Counted from the first letter of the stretch, positions 41,489 to 49,802 are shown. The stretch: 50,026 nucleotides of DNA from an uncultured Bacteroidales bacterium (GCA_905235135.1 CAJOKR010000029.1:1-50026), one strand, 5' to 3'. Program-made: numbers and translations. Notes: a model not told the origin generated them from the letters alone.

Positions 41489-41586
41489 AAGACCTTTCTG
41501 TTTCGTCCAAAATGTGTTATGGCGTGCTATGTCGTGTATAGGACAACCACTAAGAAGCCACCACACAGGATTGCCAAATGTGCTAT

Positions 41587-41876
41587 TTATCCTATTTTGA
41601 GTCCGTTGATAGTCTCCTGCAGCCCGTTGAGGAAGCGGGCGGCCTCGAAACCGTCCATCTGGGCATGGTGGAACTGGAACGAGATGGGCAACGTCGTTTT
41701 GAAGAACCCTCGGCGGTATTTGCCCCAGGCCAGGAAAGGATTGGTGAACAGTTCGGAATAGACACTCGGGTGATATCGAAGGTTTTGAAAATCGTCACCT
41801 TCGGCATCCCAGCTGTTTTCCACAGCTCGAAAGCATATCCGCGTGGCGAGTCTTGAGGGTTGATTTCTTGTTTCAT
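41587..41876 (-). pseudogene. Chloramphenicol acetyltransferase-type remnant, central part deleted
   Basis: Head: MKQEINPQDSPRGYAFELWK, then VTIFKTFDITR. Tail in another frame: VYSELFTNPFLAWGKYRRGF, then ISFQFHHAQMDGFEAARFL with the HHxxxDG active site of the CAT family. Intact CATs have about 210 residues; some 120 between the two parts are missing and the join (about 41764-41766) also shifts the frame by one. The trimer active site is shared between head and tail parts, so activity is not expected. A -7 box (41947-41955) precedes it, meaning the promoter outlived the gene. Confidence 0.82.
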
Positions 41877-41946
41877 ATCGTATCGTTTTCCAAATCCTTG
41901 ATATTCATTGCCGGTAATCCAGACATCGTGGCTGGTTGATAAGTTG

Positions 41947-41955
41947 GCAAAAATA
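41947..41955 (-). promoter_or_regulatory. -7 box of the CAT remnant
   Basis: Minus-strand TATTTTTGC, 70 nt before the ATG. Confidence 0.5.
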
Positions 41956-42053
41956 CAAAATCTCACTCAGTAAACGAAATATTTTCCCCTTTTCTATGCG
42001 GGATTTTGAAAGTGCCGTTGTTACACGGGGATGGAAATAAGGATCGAGGATTA

Positions 42054-43052
42054 TCACATCCCGACCAGTTTGAAAGCGTCACTGAAGGGGATGGTTTCGG
42101 TGTCGCCGACGTGGTCTTTCCAGGCGGGTTCCTCATGGCTCATTTTCGAAATGGCGCGCGAAGTCATGTTTTTGACTTTCACACATACTTCGTTGATTAT
42201 CGCCATCTCTTGCTCAGTGAAACAGCTTATGTCCGCTTCACCCGCCGCTTCTAACGACACGCATTCCTGATTCTGGACCAACCTCAACCTTTCTTCCACT
42301 TCATCGAACGCACTGTAAACCCTGTCCCAACGTTGTGGCACGGGACCGAACTCGATGGCATTGTAGGCGAGGCCAGAAATGGCCATCCCGCGCTCGCGAT
42401 AGGATAGAAAGTCGATGTAGAACAGCACTTTGTTCATTTTCGTTTGGTAAGTTTCGCCCATTTGTCCCAGCACATACAGTAACAGGTTTTTCAGTCTCTT
42501 GGTAGATACCGGTGCGAAACCGTTGGCAAGTCCCCTGCCGCTTCGGAACAGCCGTTCGACCGCTCGCTGCTCTTCGGCACACTGCTCATACTGGTCAACA
42601 ATCTCCTGCACACGAGTTGAAATCTTTGCATACTCTTTTTCGGTAAGCTGATGCCTCGAACTTTTCACCAAGTCGAGAAAAACTTGCGGGTTCATCGCAC
42701 TGCGAATCATTTTCCCGTTGCTTTCGCTGGGTACCTCACCGTCTTCATACAGCCGATACTGATTTGCACCGAAGCCCAATATCACCGACATTTTGGATGC
42801 ACTAAGACCATACAGTTCACGCAGGGCGACAATCTCATCCTGATATGGGATACCATGACGCTCTCGATACTGATTTGTAGCATGGCTATACCAGATGCTG
42901 TCACTTTCAGTTGTGGTATAATTCTCCCCCTCGGCATCATCCCGAAATGAGATGTACGTGAATTCGTATTTTTCACCTCTATATTCCCATGAATCAGGTG
43001 TATAAATCACCCGCATAGGCTTTCCCGTTATTGGACTGACTGGTATCTTCAT
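42054..43052 (-). CDS. MqsA-type HTH plus Panacea (SocA/DUF4065) antitoxin
   Basis: 332 aa. Residues about 65-135 form an MqsA/XRE-like helix-turn-helix (VALRELYGLSASKMSVILGF; NQYRLYEDGEVPSESNG). Residues about 180-310 are a Panacea domain (LLLYVLGQMGETYQTKMNKV; YIDFLSYRERGMAISGLAYN; EFGPVPQRW). Panacea proteins neutralise many unrelated toxins encoded next to them. The N-terminus lacks the zinc cysteines of MqsA. No toxin gene lies on either side: 177 bp to the CAT remnant downstream, 640 gene-free bp upstream. It is thus an orphan or its toxin was lost. A 9-bp-armed palindrome (43178-43201) upstream suggests autoregulation. Confidence 0.85.
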   Translation of the reverse strand: MKIPVSPITGKPMRVIYTPDSWEYRGEKYEFTYISFRDDAEGENYTTTESDSIWYSHATNQYRERHGIPYQDEIVALRELYGLSASKMSVILGFGANQYRLYEDGEVPSESNGKMIRSAMNPQVFLDLVKSSRHQLTEKEYAKISTRVQEIVDQYEQCAEEQRAVERLFRSGRGLANGFAPVSTKRLKNLLLYVLGQMGETYQTKMNKVLFYIDFLSYRERGMAISGLAYNAIEFGPVPQRWDRVYSAFDEVEERLRLVQNQECVSLEAAGEADISCFTEQEMAIINEVCVKVKNMTSRAISKMSHEEPAWKDHVGDTETIPFSDAFKLVGM

Positions 43053-43143
43053 AATGCTACTATTTAAATGGATACGCCAAAGGATATTCGGCGATATGGA
43101 ACGATATACAAATCGTCTGGCAATTCGCTTTCATTTTATGGGC

Positions 43144-43152
43144 GCAAAGATA
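43144..43152 (-). promoter_or_regulatory. -7 box of the Panacea antitoxin gene
   Basis: Minus-strand TATCTTTGC, perfect consensus. Confidence 0.6.
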
Positions 43153-43177
43153 CAATTATTTTCAACACAAACACATA

Positions 43178-43201
43178 AAATTCAACGATAAAGTTGAATT
43201 T
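43178..43201. promoter_or_regulatory. Palindrome upstream of the Panacea gene
   Basis: AAATTCAAC-gataaa-GTTGAATTT, perfect 9-bp arms, just upstream of the -33 region. Candidate operator for the HTH of the antitoxin. Confidence 0.6.
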
Positions 43202-43381
43202 ATGGAAGAATAACATTTCAACATATCCTCCATTATGCCGCTGTCTCGTTATTCCATATAACAATTACTAAAAAGCCACAACATTTGACAGCCAAAAAAG
43301 TTATTTGTCTGATTGTAAGTTCCTCAAGTTTAGCAAGTGTGCCTCAGACTGTTTGAGGAAATTTGTCTTTGAACGGAGGAG

Positions 43382-43413
43382 ATTCCGCCAGTTCCTATCG
43401 CCACTGGCGGAAT
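43382..43413. repeat. 11-bp-stem hairpin
   Basis: ATTCCGCCAGT-tcctatcgcc-ACTGGCGGAAT, perfect arms with a 10-nt loop; its right arm overlaps the outer arm of the larger nested inverted repeat. Confidence 0.75.
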
Positions 43414-43544
43414 GGTGCGCCACATTCAAGTAAAAAGGGGGAAGAAGATGGGCGGCGGTCGTGAAACTTCAGGCAACGGCAGCTATTTCCCCGCCGCCCA
43501 TCTTCTTCCCCTTGGTCTCATATGGAGGCGCGCACAATTCCGCC
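43406..43544. repeat. Nested inverted-repeat element in a 640-bp gene-free region
   Basis: Inner arms: a perfect 21-bp inverted repeat, 43438-43458 (starts GGGGAAGAAGATGG) and 43491-43511 (ends TTCTTCCCC), with a 32-nt loop. Outer arms: GGCGGAATGGTGCGCC (43406-43421) and GGCGCGCACAATTCCGCC (43527-43544), complementary with two gaps. The whole 139-bp piece could fold into one cruciform or RNA hairpin. The rest of 43053-43691 shows no gene; a 72-codon frame across the repeat is not credible. Confidence 0.8.
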
Positions 43545-43691
43545 GCGAACACAGTGAGCGAGCGGAATCTCCAACGGAAAATCACGAAAACACGCCAACA
43601 AATGCAACAAAAAAAGCTTGTGAAACTTAAATAAGTTCTTTGATGGTTCCCTGCAGCCCGTTGGGTTGGCATTGTTCGGTGATTCGTTCAA

Positions 43692-44468
43692 TCACAGCAC
43701 CGTGAAAGCATATCTTTTTTCTCTTAAAGCCTGCCTGATTTCATCATCCAATTGATCTTCATCATATTTTGTTGACCAATAATCGCGTTCACTGACTTTT
43801 TTGAAATTGAGAAGGTAGTCGGTTCGTAGTCGTGACACGAAATAGAAGTATTCCGGTTTTATCTCATTGGTTGTTACAAAATCATAACTGTCTTCGCCAG
43901 AGAAAATACGCAATCCTTTGTCTGTCGGGAACGAGGACGAAGCGGAATGGTATTCGCAAAACCCTTCGATTTTCCAATTCTCGGTACGCATTTTGATAAA
44001 AAAACGAACGGCACCAAGTTTTTCCCTTTCATAATGATGAAGTGCTTCGTGCAACAAAACCGAGGAAAGACTGCGTGGCAAAAGTTCCGGTTTTCGTGGT
44101 TCTATAGAATTTTTCGTCCAGTCGCACGGACGAATCAAAGTTGCCTTCAGGCCGGTTCGTGACAAAGCAAGAGGTTTGCCAATCGCTATTGCCTTTGTTC
44201 GAAAGCCGGTCATCGTCTGGCAAAAGTAGAAAGAAATTTTTGGAAAATACTCGCTTTCAACCTCCAACAACTGCGCTCGAAGCGTTTCTGCCATTTGCTT
44301 GGCCTCCTCTTTATGCTCAACACCATCGGCATATATGGTAATGCCGTTTTGGGAATAGTTTTTTTTCAGGCCTATGCCACACGCCAGGCGATAAGCTGGA
44401 GCCAAAAGAAGCAAGACAGCCAAAATCTCAAGTGCTGTGATGATAATTCTTTTCCGATTCTTTCTCAT
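43692..44468 (-). CDS. Membrane-anchored HExxH protein, possible metallopeptidase
   Basis: 258 aa. An N-terminal membrane helix (IIITALEILAVLLLLAPAYR) is followed by an outside or periplasmic domain. It carries HEALHHYER with His140, Glu141 and His144 (HExxH) and, 24 residues later, WKIEGFCEYH, in which Glu168 or Glu172 could be the third zinc ligand, as in gluzincins of the peptidase-MA type. No family name recognised. Before it, ITIYADGVEHKEEAKQMAET resembles the N-terminal region of that group. The gene stands alone after the nested inverted repeat. Substrate unknown. Confidence 0.75.
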   Translation of the reverse strand: MRKNRKRIIITALEILAVLLLLAPAYRLACGIGLKKNYSQNGITIYADGVEHKEEAKQMAETLRAQLLEVESEYFPKISFYFCQTMTGFRTKAIAIGKPLALSRTGLKATLIRPCDWTKNSIEPRKPELLPRSLSSVLLHEALHHYEREKLGAVRFFIKMRTENWKIEGFCEYHSASSSFPTDKGLRIFSGEDSYDFVTTNEIKPEYFYFVSRLRTDYLLNFKKVSERDYWSTKYDEDQLDDEIRQALREKRYAFTVL

Positions 44469-44539
44469 TGCTGTAATGTAATGGGACTTCTAATTTTATA
44501 TATTTATCTGAAACGCGGAGACCTCGGCTTGATGCCGCA

Positions 44540-45244
44540 TTAATGTGTCGTCTCCTTCAAGGGCGAAAACGGACATCTCTTGCCGATGCATTGGTTGTTA
44601 CGGGCCGAATAGTGGCAGACAATGTGCGGTTTCTCCATCTCGATGCCGAAATGCTCCTTCACGAACCCGATGGCGGAAAGGATGGAAAGGTAGGAGTCGC
44701 GTTTGCAGCAGCGCGGACCGCCGATGTCACCGATCGCGTTCAGCGATTTGGCGGTCATCCAGTGCGGCAAGGAGAATAGTTCCTGCGACAATGGAGTGGC
44801 CTTGGCGATGATGGAGACGAACATGCCCGAGCTGATACCCGCGCCACAGGCACCCCAGAAACCGCAAGCACCTCCGGGAACCTGCTTGCCACGATTCATC
44901 ATCTCCGCAAGGGCTTTGGGAAGATCTATATCCCCTCCGGAATTCTTGTAGGCCGTCAGTAACGCGGCGCCCACCATCACGTGGTGTTCCGGACCGTGTA
45001 TATGGCAGAACGGCAGTTCCATCATCTTGTTGAGGATTTCGACGGGATTTCTTGACGACTCCGCCAGGCAGAGGCCGACGATAGTGTCCATCCCTGCCGT
45101 GTGGCAATCGGAGCAGACGTAATGGCCGTTGACGCAACGGGTCTTGCTGTTCTCCTTTTTGTGGCATATCGCACACTCCATCAGCGTGTCCTGTTCAAGA
45201 TATTCTAGCGGCGCACCGCAAATCAGGCATTCTTCTTGGTTCAT
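44540..45244 (-). CDS. DUF5714-family cysteine-rich protein
   Basis: 234 aa. N-terminal zinc-ribbon-like motifs CLICGAPLEYL and CAICHKKEN with CVNGHYVCSDCH; then the conserved GPEHHVMVGAALLTAY, GGACGFWGACGAGISSGMF and GGPRCCKRDSYLSI. It resembles the DUF5714 family of anaerobes, sometimes found near radical-SAM enzymes; function unknown. Conserved Cys suggest metal or Fe-S binding. Start at 45244 (MNQEECLICG) chosen over an upstream ATG because the latter lies in a poor -7-like sequence. It begins 32 bp after the HipA stop. Confidence 0.75.
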   Translation of the reverse strand: MNQEECLICGAPLEYLEQDTLMECAICHKKENSKTRCVNGHYVCSDCHTAGMDTIVGLCLAESSRNPVEILNKMMELPFCHIHGPEHHVMVGAALLTAYKNSGGDIDLPKALAEMMNRGKQVPGGACGFWGACGAGISSGMFVSIIAKATPLSQELFSLPHWMTAKSLNAIGDIGGPRCCKRDSYLSILSAIGFVKEHFGIEMEKPHIVCHYSARNNQCIGKRCPFSPLKETTH

Positions 45245-45276
45245 AATATGTTTTTTCGGCAAAAACACAAAAATCC

Positions 45277-46510
45277 TCAATCAAGGATTTGTCCTAACAA
45301 TTCCATTTCACGTTTCGCTATTCCAAGACTATCGGCCATTTTTTGCCAACCTTTGATGGCATTCGTCACCTCTTGTATGATTTTTGATGCCTCATCTTTG
45401 CCAATCATGTACTCTTCCGAGGATCCCAAGAGGAGATTCAAATCGGACTTGTTGGTTGAAGAATTGATGAGGAGACTTTGGTATTCGTTAGAGGTGGGAT
45501 TCAAGTCGTAGGCGGGCGAGAGTGTCCAGCCCTTTGAGGTGAACAGGAAGCCATGGTTGCGGAAATGGTCGTCCGTGTTGCCGATAGCGATGTTGAACGC
45601 CACACAGAGCTGACGCAGATTGTTCTCCACGTCACAGCAGTTCTGGAGGATGAAATCAACAATGTCGAGATAGCCGTTACCCGTTTGAGCGTCGCTACCG
45701 TCCGTCAAGCCCAAAAGAGTCATCGCTGAAGCGAAGTGGATTCTTCGTCCGTCAGTGGTTCTGTCGAAACGCTTGGAGAGAAGCGCATGGTATTTCTCAC
45801 CAGTGGAAATGACATTCGTCTCTGCCGCATTTACCTTTTTTCGCCAGTAGATGGCTCAAGTGCTCCCACAGCGACACATCATAATCGTCGTTGCGGGACG
45901 GAAACTTCGCCACATAAAGGCATCCGTCTGTGTCACGCACACCCGCTTTGGGACGTGCACCGCCCAACGAACTTCCCGGATGAACGAGTTGCTGTATCCA
46001 TTTCATTTCGGGCAAGCGGTTCTGCTCCTCGCTTTTCTCAATTTCCATACTGGCGGCAACCAAAGATCGAAGGTCGGCCAGTGGAGGAATGCGAAGATGA
46101 CTGTCGCAGTTAATGAACTCGCCATCGGGTATCGTCTTGAAACGGAAACCACCCATTCGCGAAAAGTCGTCAATGCCAATGAGATAGTCAAATGACGAGA
46201 GTTTCCTGACAGGTCGCCGTTCTTCGGCAGCTAAAATCTGTTCGCGTCGGTTTAACAAGAGCCTGCCCCAACGGTCGGGCAAGGCATCGCTGAAACAACC
46301 GAAAATGTCACGTCCAGGTTGGGTGTATTGCTGTCCTGGATAGTTGTTGATGTCGGCGCTCAGAAATAGACTGCCGAATTGCCGAAGCCAATCATTATCG
46401 AACTTGAAAGCATAGCTATCCGAGCCACGAAGCGACTCATAGCCCAACTCGCCCACCAACATCGGTTCAGCCAGCCAGTCAAAATCCGCATAAACATATA
46501 ATGTCTTCAT
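45277..46510 (-). pseudogene. hipA: HipA-type kinase toxin, frameshifted at an A6 tract
   Basis: HipA serine kinase in two frames. First part (237 codons): YVYADFDWLAEPMLVGELGY, PGRDIFGCFSDALPDRWGRL, and SSLGGARPKAG, the ATP-loop motif. Second part: LCVAFNIAIGNTDDHFRNHG (catalytic NTDDHxxN) and LSPAYDLNPTS (metal-binding Asp). The frames join if one base is removed from T6 at 45836-45841 (A6 on the coding strand), giving LLAKKVNAAETNVISTGEKY. Corrected about 411 aa. HipA phosphorylates a target such as a tRNA synthetase; here it is off if the sequence is right. HipB is 24 bp upstream. Confidence 0.88.
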
Positions 46511-46534
46511 ACTCTATCCATTAAACCATCAACT

Positions 46535-46855
46535 TTAAACCTTTTTCGACGCCCTTTCGCGGTGTTTCAGCGCGAGGTCCTGCAAGGCTCTGCCCATCTC
46601 ATCCTTCTGCGCCAAAAGCAGAATGTCATCATCCAATTGTAAAGCATATAACACCCTGAGATAGATACCGATAGCCACCGTGGGCGTGCCTTTTTCAATC
46701 CGCGCCACGGTTAGCGGCGAACAAGTGGCCCGTTCAGCCACCTGTGTTATGCTGAGATTACGTCTCAAGCGAGCCAACCTGATTTGCTCGCCCACCGTCT
46801 GCATCTTTTGCTCCAGCTTCCGGGGCAATTTGTTGCCCATCGTCGTTTTGCTCAT
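46535..46855 (-). CDS. hipB: HipB-type XRE antitoxin
   Basis: A 106-aa protein with one XRE helix-turn-helix (VGEQIRLARLRRNLSITQVA; ERATCSPLTVARIEKGTPTV) and a basic C-terminal tail. It precedes hipA by 24 bp, the standard hipBA order, and should repress the operon and bind HipA. Start at 46855 (MSKTTMGNK); -7 box at 46881-46889. It appears intact although its toxin is frameshifted. Confidence 0.85.
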   Translation of the reverse strand: MSKTTMGNKLPRKLEQKMQTVGEQIRLARLRRNLSITQVAERATCSPLTVARIEKGTPTVAIGIYLRVLYALQLDDDILLLAQKDEMGRALQDLALKHRERASKKV

Positions 46856-46880
46856 AACCAAACAACTAATAATTACGAGT

Positions 46881-46889
46881 GCAAAAATA
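46881..46889 (-). promoter_or_regulatory. -7 box of hipBA
   Basis: Minus-strand TATTTTTGC, 25 nt before the start. Confidence 0.65.
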
Positions 46890-46900
46890 CAATTTTTTCT

Positions 46901-47716
46901 TTATTTTATGATAGGTTGATAAATATTCCTGTCCTCATCCTTGAACACATTGAAAACCACCTGCTTGACGCTGCAATCGGGATGTGCGTTCAGGTAATCC
47001 TTGACGGTTTGCACGGCGATTTCGGCGGCCAGCTGGTTCGGGAAGCAGAACTCTCCCGTGGAGATGCAGCAGAAGGCGACGCTTTCGAGACCGTTTTCTT
47101 CGGCACAAGCCATGATGTTATGGTAACAGGAGGCCAATTGTTCCTTCTGGAATGCCGTCGGAATGCCATTGGGAATGATGGGCCCGACGGTATGGATGAC
47201 GTACTTGCACGGCAGGTTGTAGGCTTTGGTGATTTTGGCCCGCCCCGTCGGTTCCGGATGCCCTTGTTGCAGCATCAGCCGATGACACTCCTCGCGCAGC
47301 TGCACGCCCGCCGCGGAATGGATGGCGTTGTCGATGCATCTGTGCAACGGGTGGAAACAGCCCAACATCTGTGCATTGGCGGCGTTGACGATGGCGTCCA
47401 CGCGGAGACGGGTGATGTCGCCCTGCGTGTAGAACAACTTTTGTTTGTCAAAACCCGCTTTCTGGAACTGGTGATCGACATTGGTGGTGATGACGAAATA
47501 GTCCTTGTCTTTCAGGAGTTTCAGCAGGTTGTCATAGACGGGTTTCGGGGCGGGCACGTAGCGGTTGTAGTAGATGTGGCGGCTACAGCAGGTCCAATGC
47601 TACACCTTGGTGGGGAAAGGGTAAAAGCCCGCCGAAGTGAAGAGTCCCGCGCCGGCACCCACGACGACAGCGTCGGCTTCGCACAAGGCTTTCCGTAGTT
47701 TTTCAATTTCCGTCAT
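46901..47716 (-). pseudogene. SirTM/macrodomain chimeric pseudogene
   Basis: Reading from 47716: MTEIEKLRKALCEADAVVVG, GAGAGLFTSAG, the NAD-binding start of a class M sirtuin, then a jump to FYPFPTKV and a TAG (47600-47602), HIYYNRYVPAPKPVYDNLLK and VITTNVDHQFQKAGF of the same sirtuin, to YTQGD. There it turns into a macrodomain: ITRLRVDAIVNAANAQMLGC, YVIHTVGPIIPNG, VAFCCISTGEFCFPNQLAAE, to the end. All parts share one frame. SirTM and its linked macrodomain are normally separate genes that reversibly ADP-ribosylate a lipoylated carrier. The macrodomain half, translatable from a GTG at 47557, may survive. The -7 box is at 47735-47743. Confidence 0.8.
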
Positions 47717-47734
47717 TATTCGTTGTTTTGAACG

Positions 47735-47743
47735 GCAAAAATA
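47735..47743 (-). promoter_or_regulatory. -7 box of the sirtuin/macrodomain pseudogene
   Basis: Minus-strand TATTTTTGC, 18 nt before the ATG at 47716. Confidence 0.55.
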
Positions 47744-47876
47744 TACAATTTCGGAACGCCATCCCGTATTTGTATGATTTTTTCAAAGTTTACATTTATC
47801 CAGCACAATCGTCAAGCCTCTTTCCGGCCAAGTCTCGCCTCGCATTTTATTTGCGAAAATTAAACAGAAAATTTGT

Positions 47877-47885
47877 TATTTTTGC
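47877..47885 (+). promoter_or_regulatory. -7 box of AraC gene at 47908
   Basis: TATTTTTGC, 22 nt before the start. Confidence 0.65.
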
Positions 47886-47907
47886 CACTTGAAATCAACG
47901 CCACAAG

Positions 47908-48768
47908 ATGAAGGAAACGCATATCCCGGTCATAAAATTCAGGCGAGACAAGTACGGCGACGAACTCATGGTCGATGTCGTGACTCTCGACACCATCCGC
48001 AAAAGCAAGGGGTTCCAGGAAGTGCTGCGGCAGTCGTTCTACGGGGTGATGCTCACCACGGGCGGAAGCGGCGAGGTGGAAGTCGATGGCGTTTCGTGCA
48101 GTGCAAGCAAGGGATTGGTCGCCTTCGCTCGTCCCGGCGACGTCTGCACTGTCAGGGAGGACAACGGGCTGACGGCGTTGGAGCTCATCTTCGAGCGCGA
48201 CTTCCTGCTGTCATTCTTCAACGACCCGCATTTCCTCGACAGTCTGCCCTACTACTCGCATCTCCGCCCATCCCCATATTTGGTTCTTGACGAGTCTCTT
48301 TACAATAAAATCGTCGGGCTTTTCGTCGAAATCCAGATTGAGATTGCAAACGAGCGGGATGTCCATCTCCTGCGGGCTCTGCTCTATGAGGTCTTGGTGC
48401 TGTTGCAGAAGGCGTTCCCCATAGAGACGAAGAAGCCTGTCAACGCGGAGTCGCGCGTGGTGCGCTTCCAGGAGTTGGTCAACGAGCATTTCGCCACAGA
48501 GACCGGGGTGGACTTCTATGCCGACAAGCTTTGCGTCACGCCCAACTACCTGAACCGCATCGTGCAGCGCACCTTGGGACAGACGACCAAGGCCTACATC
48601 CAGTCGCGCCGCATCGACGAGGCCAAACACCTTCTCCGTTACTCAGCCATGCCCATCGGCCTCATCTCCGACCGCCTCCATTTCGACACGCCATCGTATT
48701 TCGTCCGTGCATTCACCAAAGTGACGGGACAGACACCGCTTCAGTTCCGAAACTGTCCCGAAAAGTGA
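47908..48768 (+). CDS. AraC-family transcriptional regulator
   Basis: A 286-aa regulator with a cupin-like N-terminal half (SFYGVMLTTGGSGEVEVDGV) and a C-terminal AraC domain (FYADKLCVTPNYLNRIVQRT; then MPIGLISDRLHFDTPSYFVR). It is followed after 112 bp by the SnoaL-like lipoprotein gene on the same strand, which has its own strong promoter, so the regulator may control that gene rather than share its transcript. Start at 47908 (MKETHIPVIKF), preceded by a consensus -7 box. Confidence 0.88.
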   Translation: MKETHIPVIKFRRDKYGDELMVDVVTLDTIRKSKGFQEVLRQSFYGVMLTTGGSGEVEVDGVSCSASKGLVAFARPGDVCTVREDNGLTALELIFERDFLLSFFNDPHFLDSLPYYSHLRPSPYLVLDESLYNKIVGLFVEIQIEIANERDVHLLRALLYEVLVLLQKAFPIETKKPVNAESRVVRFQELVNEHFATETGVDFYADKLCVTPNYLNRIVQRTLGQTTKAYIQSRRIDEAKHLLRYSAMPIGLISDRLHFDTPSYFVRAFTKVTGQTPLQFRNCPEK

Positions 48769-48789
48769 CATTTCCCGCTTGTTAATTAC

Positions 48790-48821
48790 TTTGCCAGCCG
48801 CCAAAACGGCTGTATTTTTGC
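48790..48821 (+). promoter_or_regulatory. Full consensus promoter of the SnoaL-like gene
   Basis: TTTG at 48790-48793, 19-bp spacer, TATTTTTGC at 48813-48821: the textbook Bacteroidota sigma-ABfr promoter, with a 59-nt leader. Confidence 0.8.
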
Positions 48822-48880
48822 ATTGTTAAAAGGGGAGTCAATAAAGATTGCCTAAAACAATAAAAACCAACAAGTTAAAA

Positions 48881-49747
48881 ATGAAAAGAATAATTATCAT
48901 GTCCATTGCAGTCTGCCTCCTGGCTGCTTGTGGTGGAAAAAAGAACAATCAAAATCCAGAAGAAATGAACACACTGACGAACAAAGAGAAGGCCGTGGCC
49001 CTTCTGAAAGCCATCGAGACCGGTGACACCGTAGCAATCGGCTACGTGAACGCAGAAAACTACAAACAGCACAACCTCGGTGTCGAGGACGGCTTGGACG
49101 GATTCGGCCGCGCCCTCGCCGGACTGGCTGATTTTCCCGAAAAAGCGAAGGTGAACACCGTGCGTGCCTTCGAGGACGGCGACTATGTGGTCTGCCAGAC
49201 CGACTACAACTTCTTCGGCCCCAAGGCGGGCTTCGACATCTTCCGCTTCGAGGACGGCAAAATCGTGGAGCACTGGGACAACCTGATGCCTTATAACGGT
49301 CAGCCCAACCCCAGCGGCCACACACCGTTCGACGGCACCACCGAGATGAAAGACCTCGACAAGACCGAAGCCAACAAAGCCCTTGTGCGCAACTTTGTGC
49401 AGGACGTGCTGATGGGCCAGCATCCCGAGAACCTTACCCACTACTTCGACGGCAACAACTACATCCAGCACAACGTCTCCATCGCCGACGGCCTCGATGG
49501 TCTCGGAGCCGCCCTCGCCGAGATGGCAGAGCAGGGCATCAAGATGGAGTACTTCACCATCCACAAGATTCTTGGCAGTGGCAACTTCGTGCTGGCTGTC
49601 AGCGAAGGCGCTTTTGCCGGCAAGCCCACTTCCTACTACGACCTCTTCCGCGTGGAGAACGGCAAGATTGCCGAGCACTGGGATGTGATGGAGACCATCG
49701 CCCCCGAAAGCGAGTGGAAACACCAGAACGGCAAGTCCAACTTCTAA
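48881..49747 (+). CDS. Lipoprotein with two SnoaL/NTF2-like domains
   Basis: 288 aa. Lipoprotein signal MKRIIIMSIAVCLLAAC (Cys17). Two tandem SnoaL-like halves, each with the same order: YKQHNLGVEDGLDGFGRAL and YIQHNVSIADGLDGLGAALA, then FDIFRFEDGKIVEHWDNLMP and YDLFRVENGKIAEHWDVMET. The 'QHN...DG' and 'F..ENGKI.EHWD' patterns are those of predicted SnoaL-like cyclases and aldol-condensing relatives. Substrate unknown. An internal duplication made the protein. Start at 48881 follows an A-rich leader; the 11 codons upstream are rejected. It ends before a strong terminator. Confidence 0.87.
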   Translation: MKRIIIMSIAVCLLAACGGKKNNQNPEEMNTLTNKEKAVALLKAIETGDTVAIGYVNAENYKQHNLGVEDGLDGFGRALAGLADFPEKAKVNTVRAFEDGDYVVCQTDYNFFGPKAGFDIFRFEDGKIVEHWDNLMPYNGQPNPSGHTPFDGTTEMKDLDKTEANKALVRNFVQDVLMGQHPENLTHYFDGNNYIQHNVSIADGLDGLGAALAEMAEQGIKMEYFTIHKILGSGNFVLAVSEGAFAGKPTSYYDLFRVENGKIAEHWDVMETIAPESEWKHQNGKSNF

Positions 49748-49802
49748 GCCGTGCGGCGTTCAGTCCTTCCAAGACTAATAGTCTTAACACTCTTTAAAAA
49801 TT

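Noticed and set aside
43412..43630. A 72-codon frame across the nested inverted repeat
   Set aside because: The sequence is dominated by the inverted repeat and translates to low-complexity basic residues.
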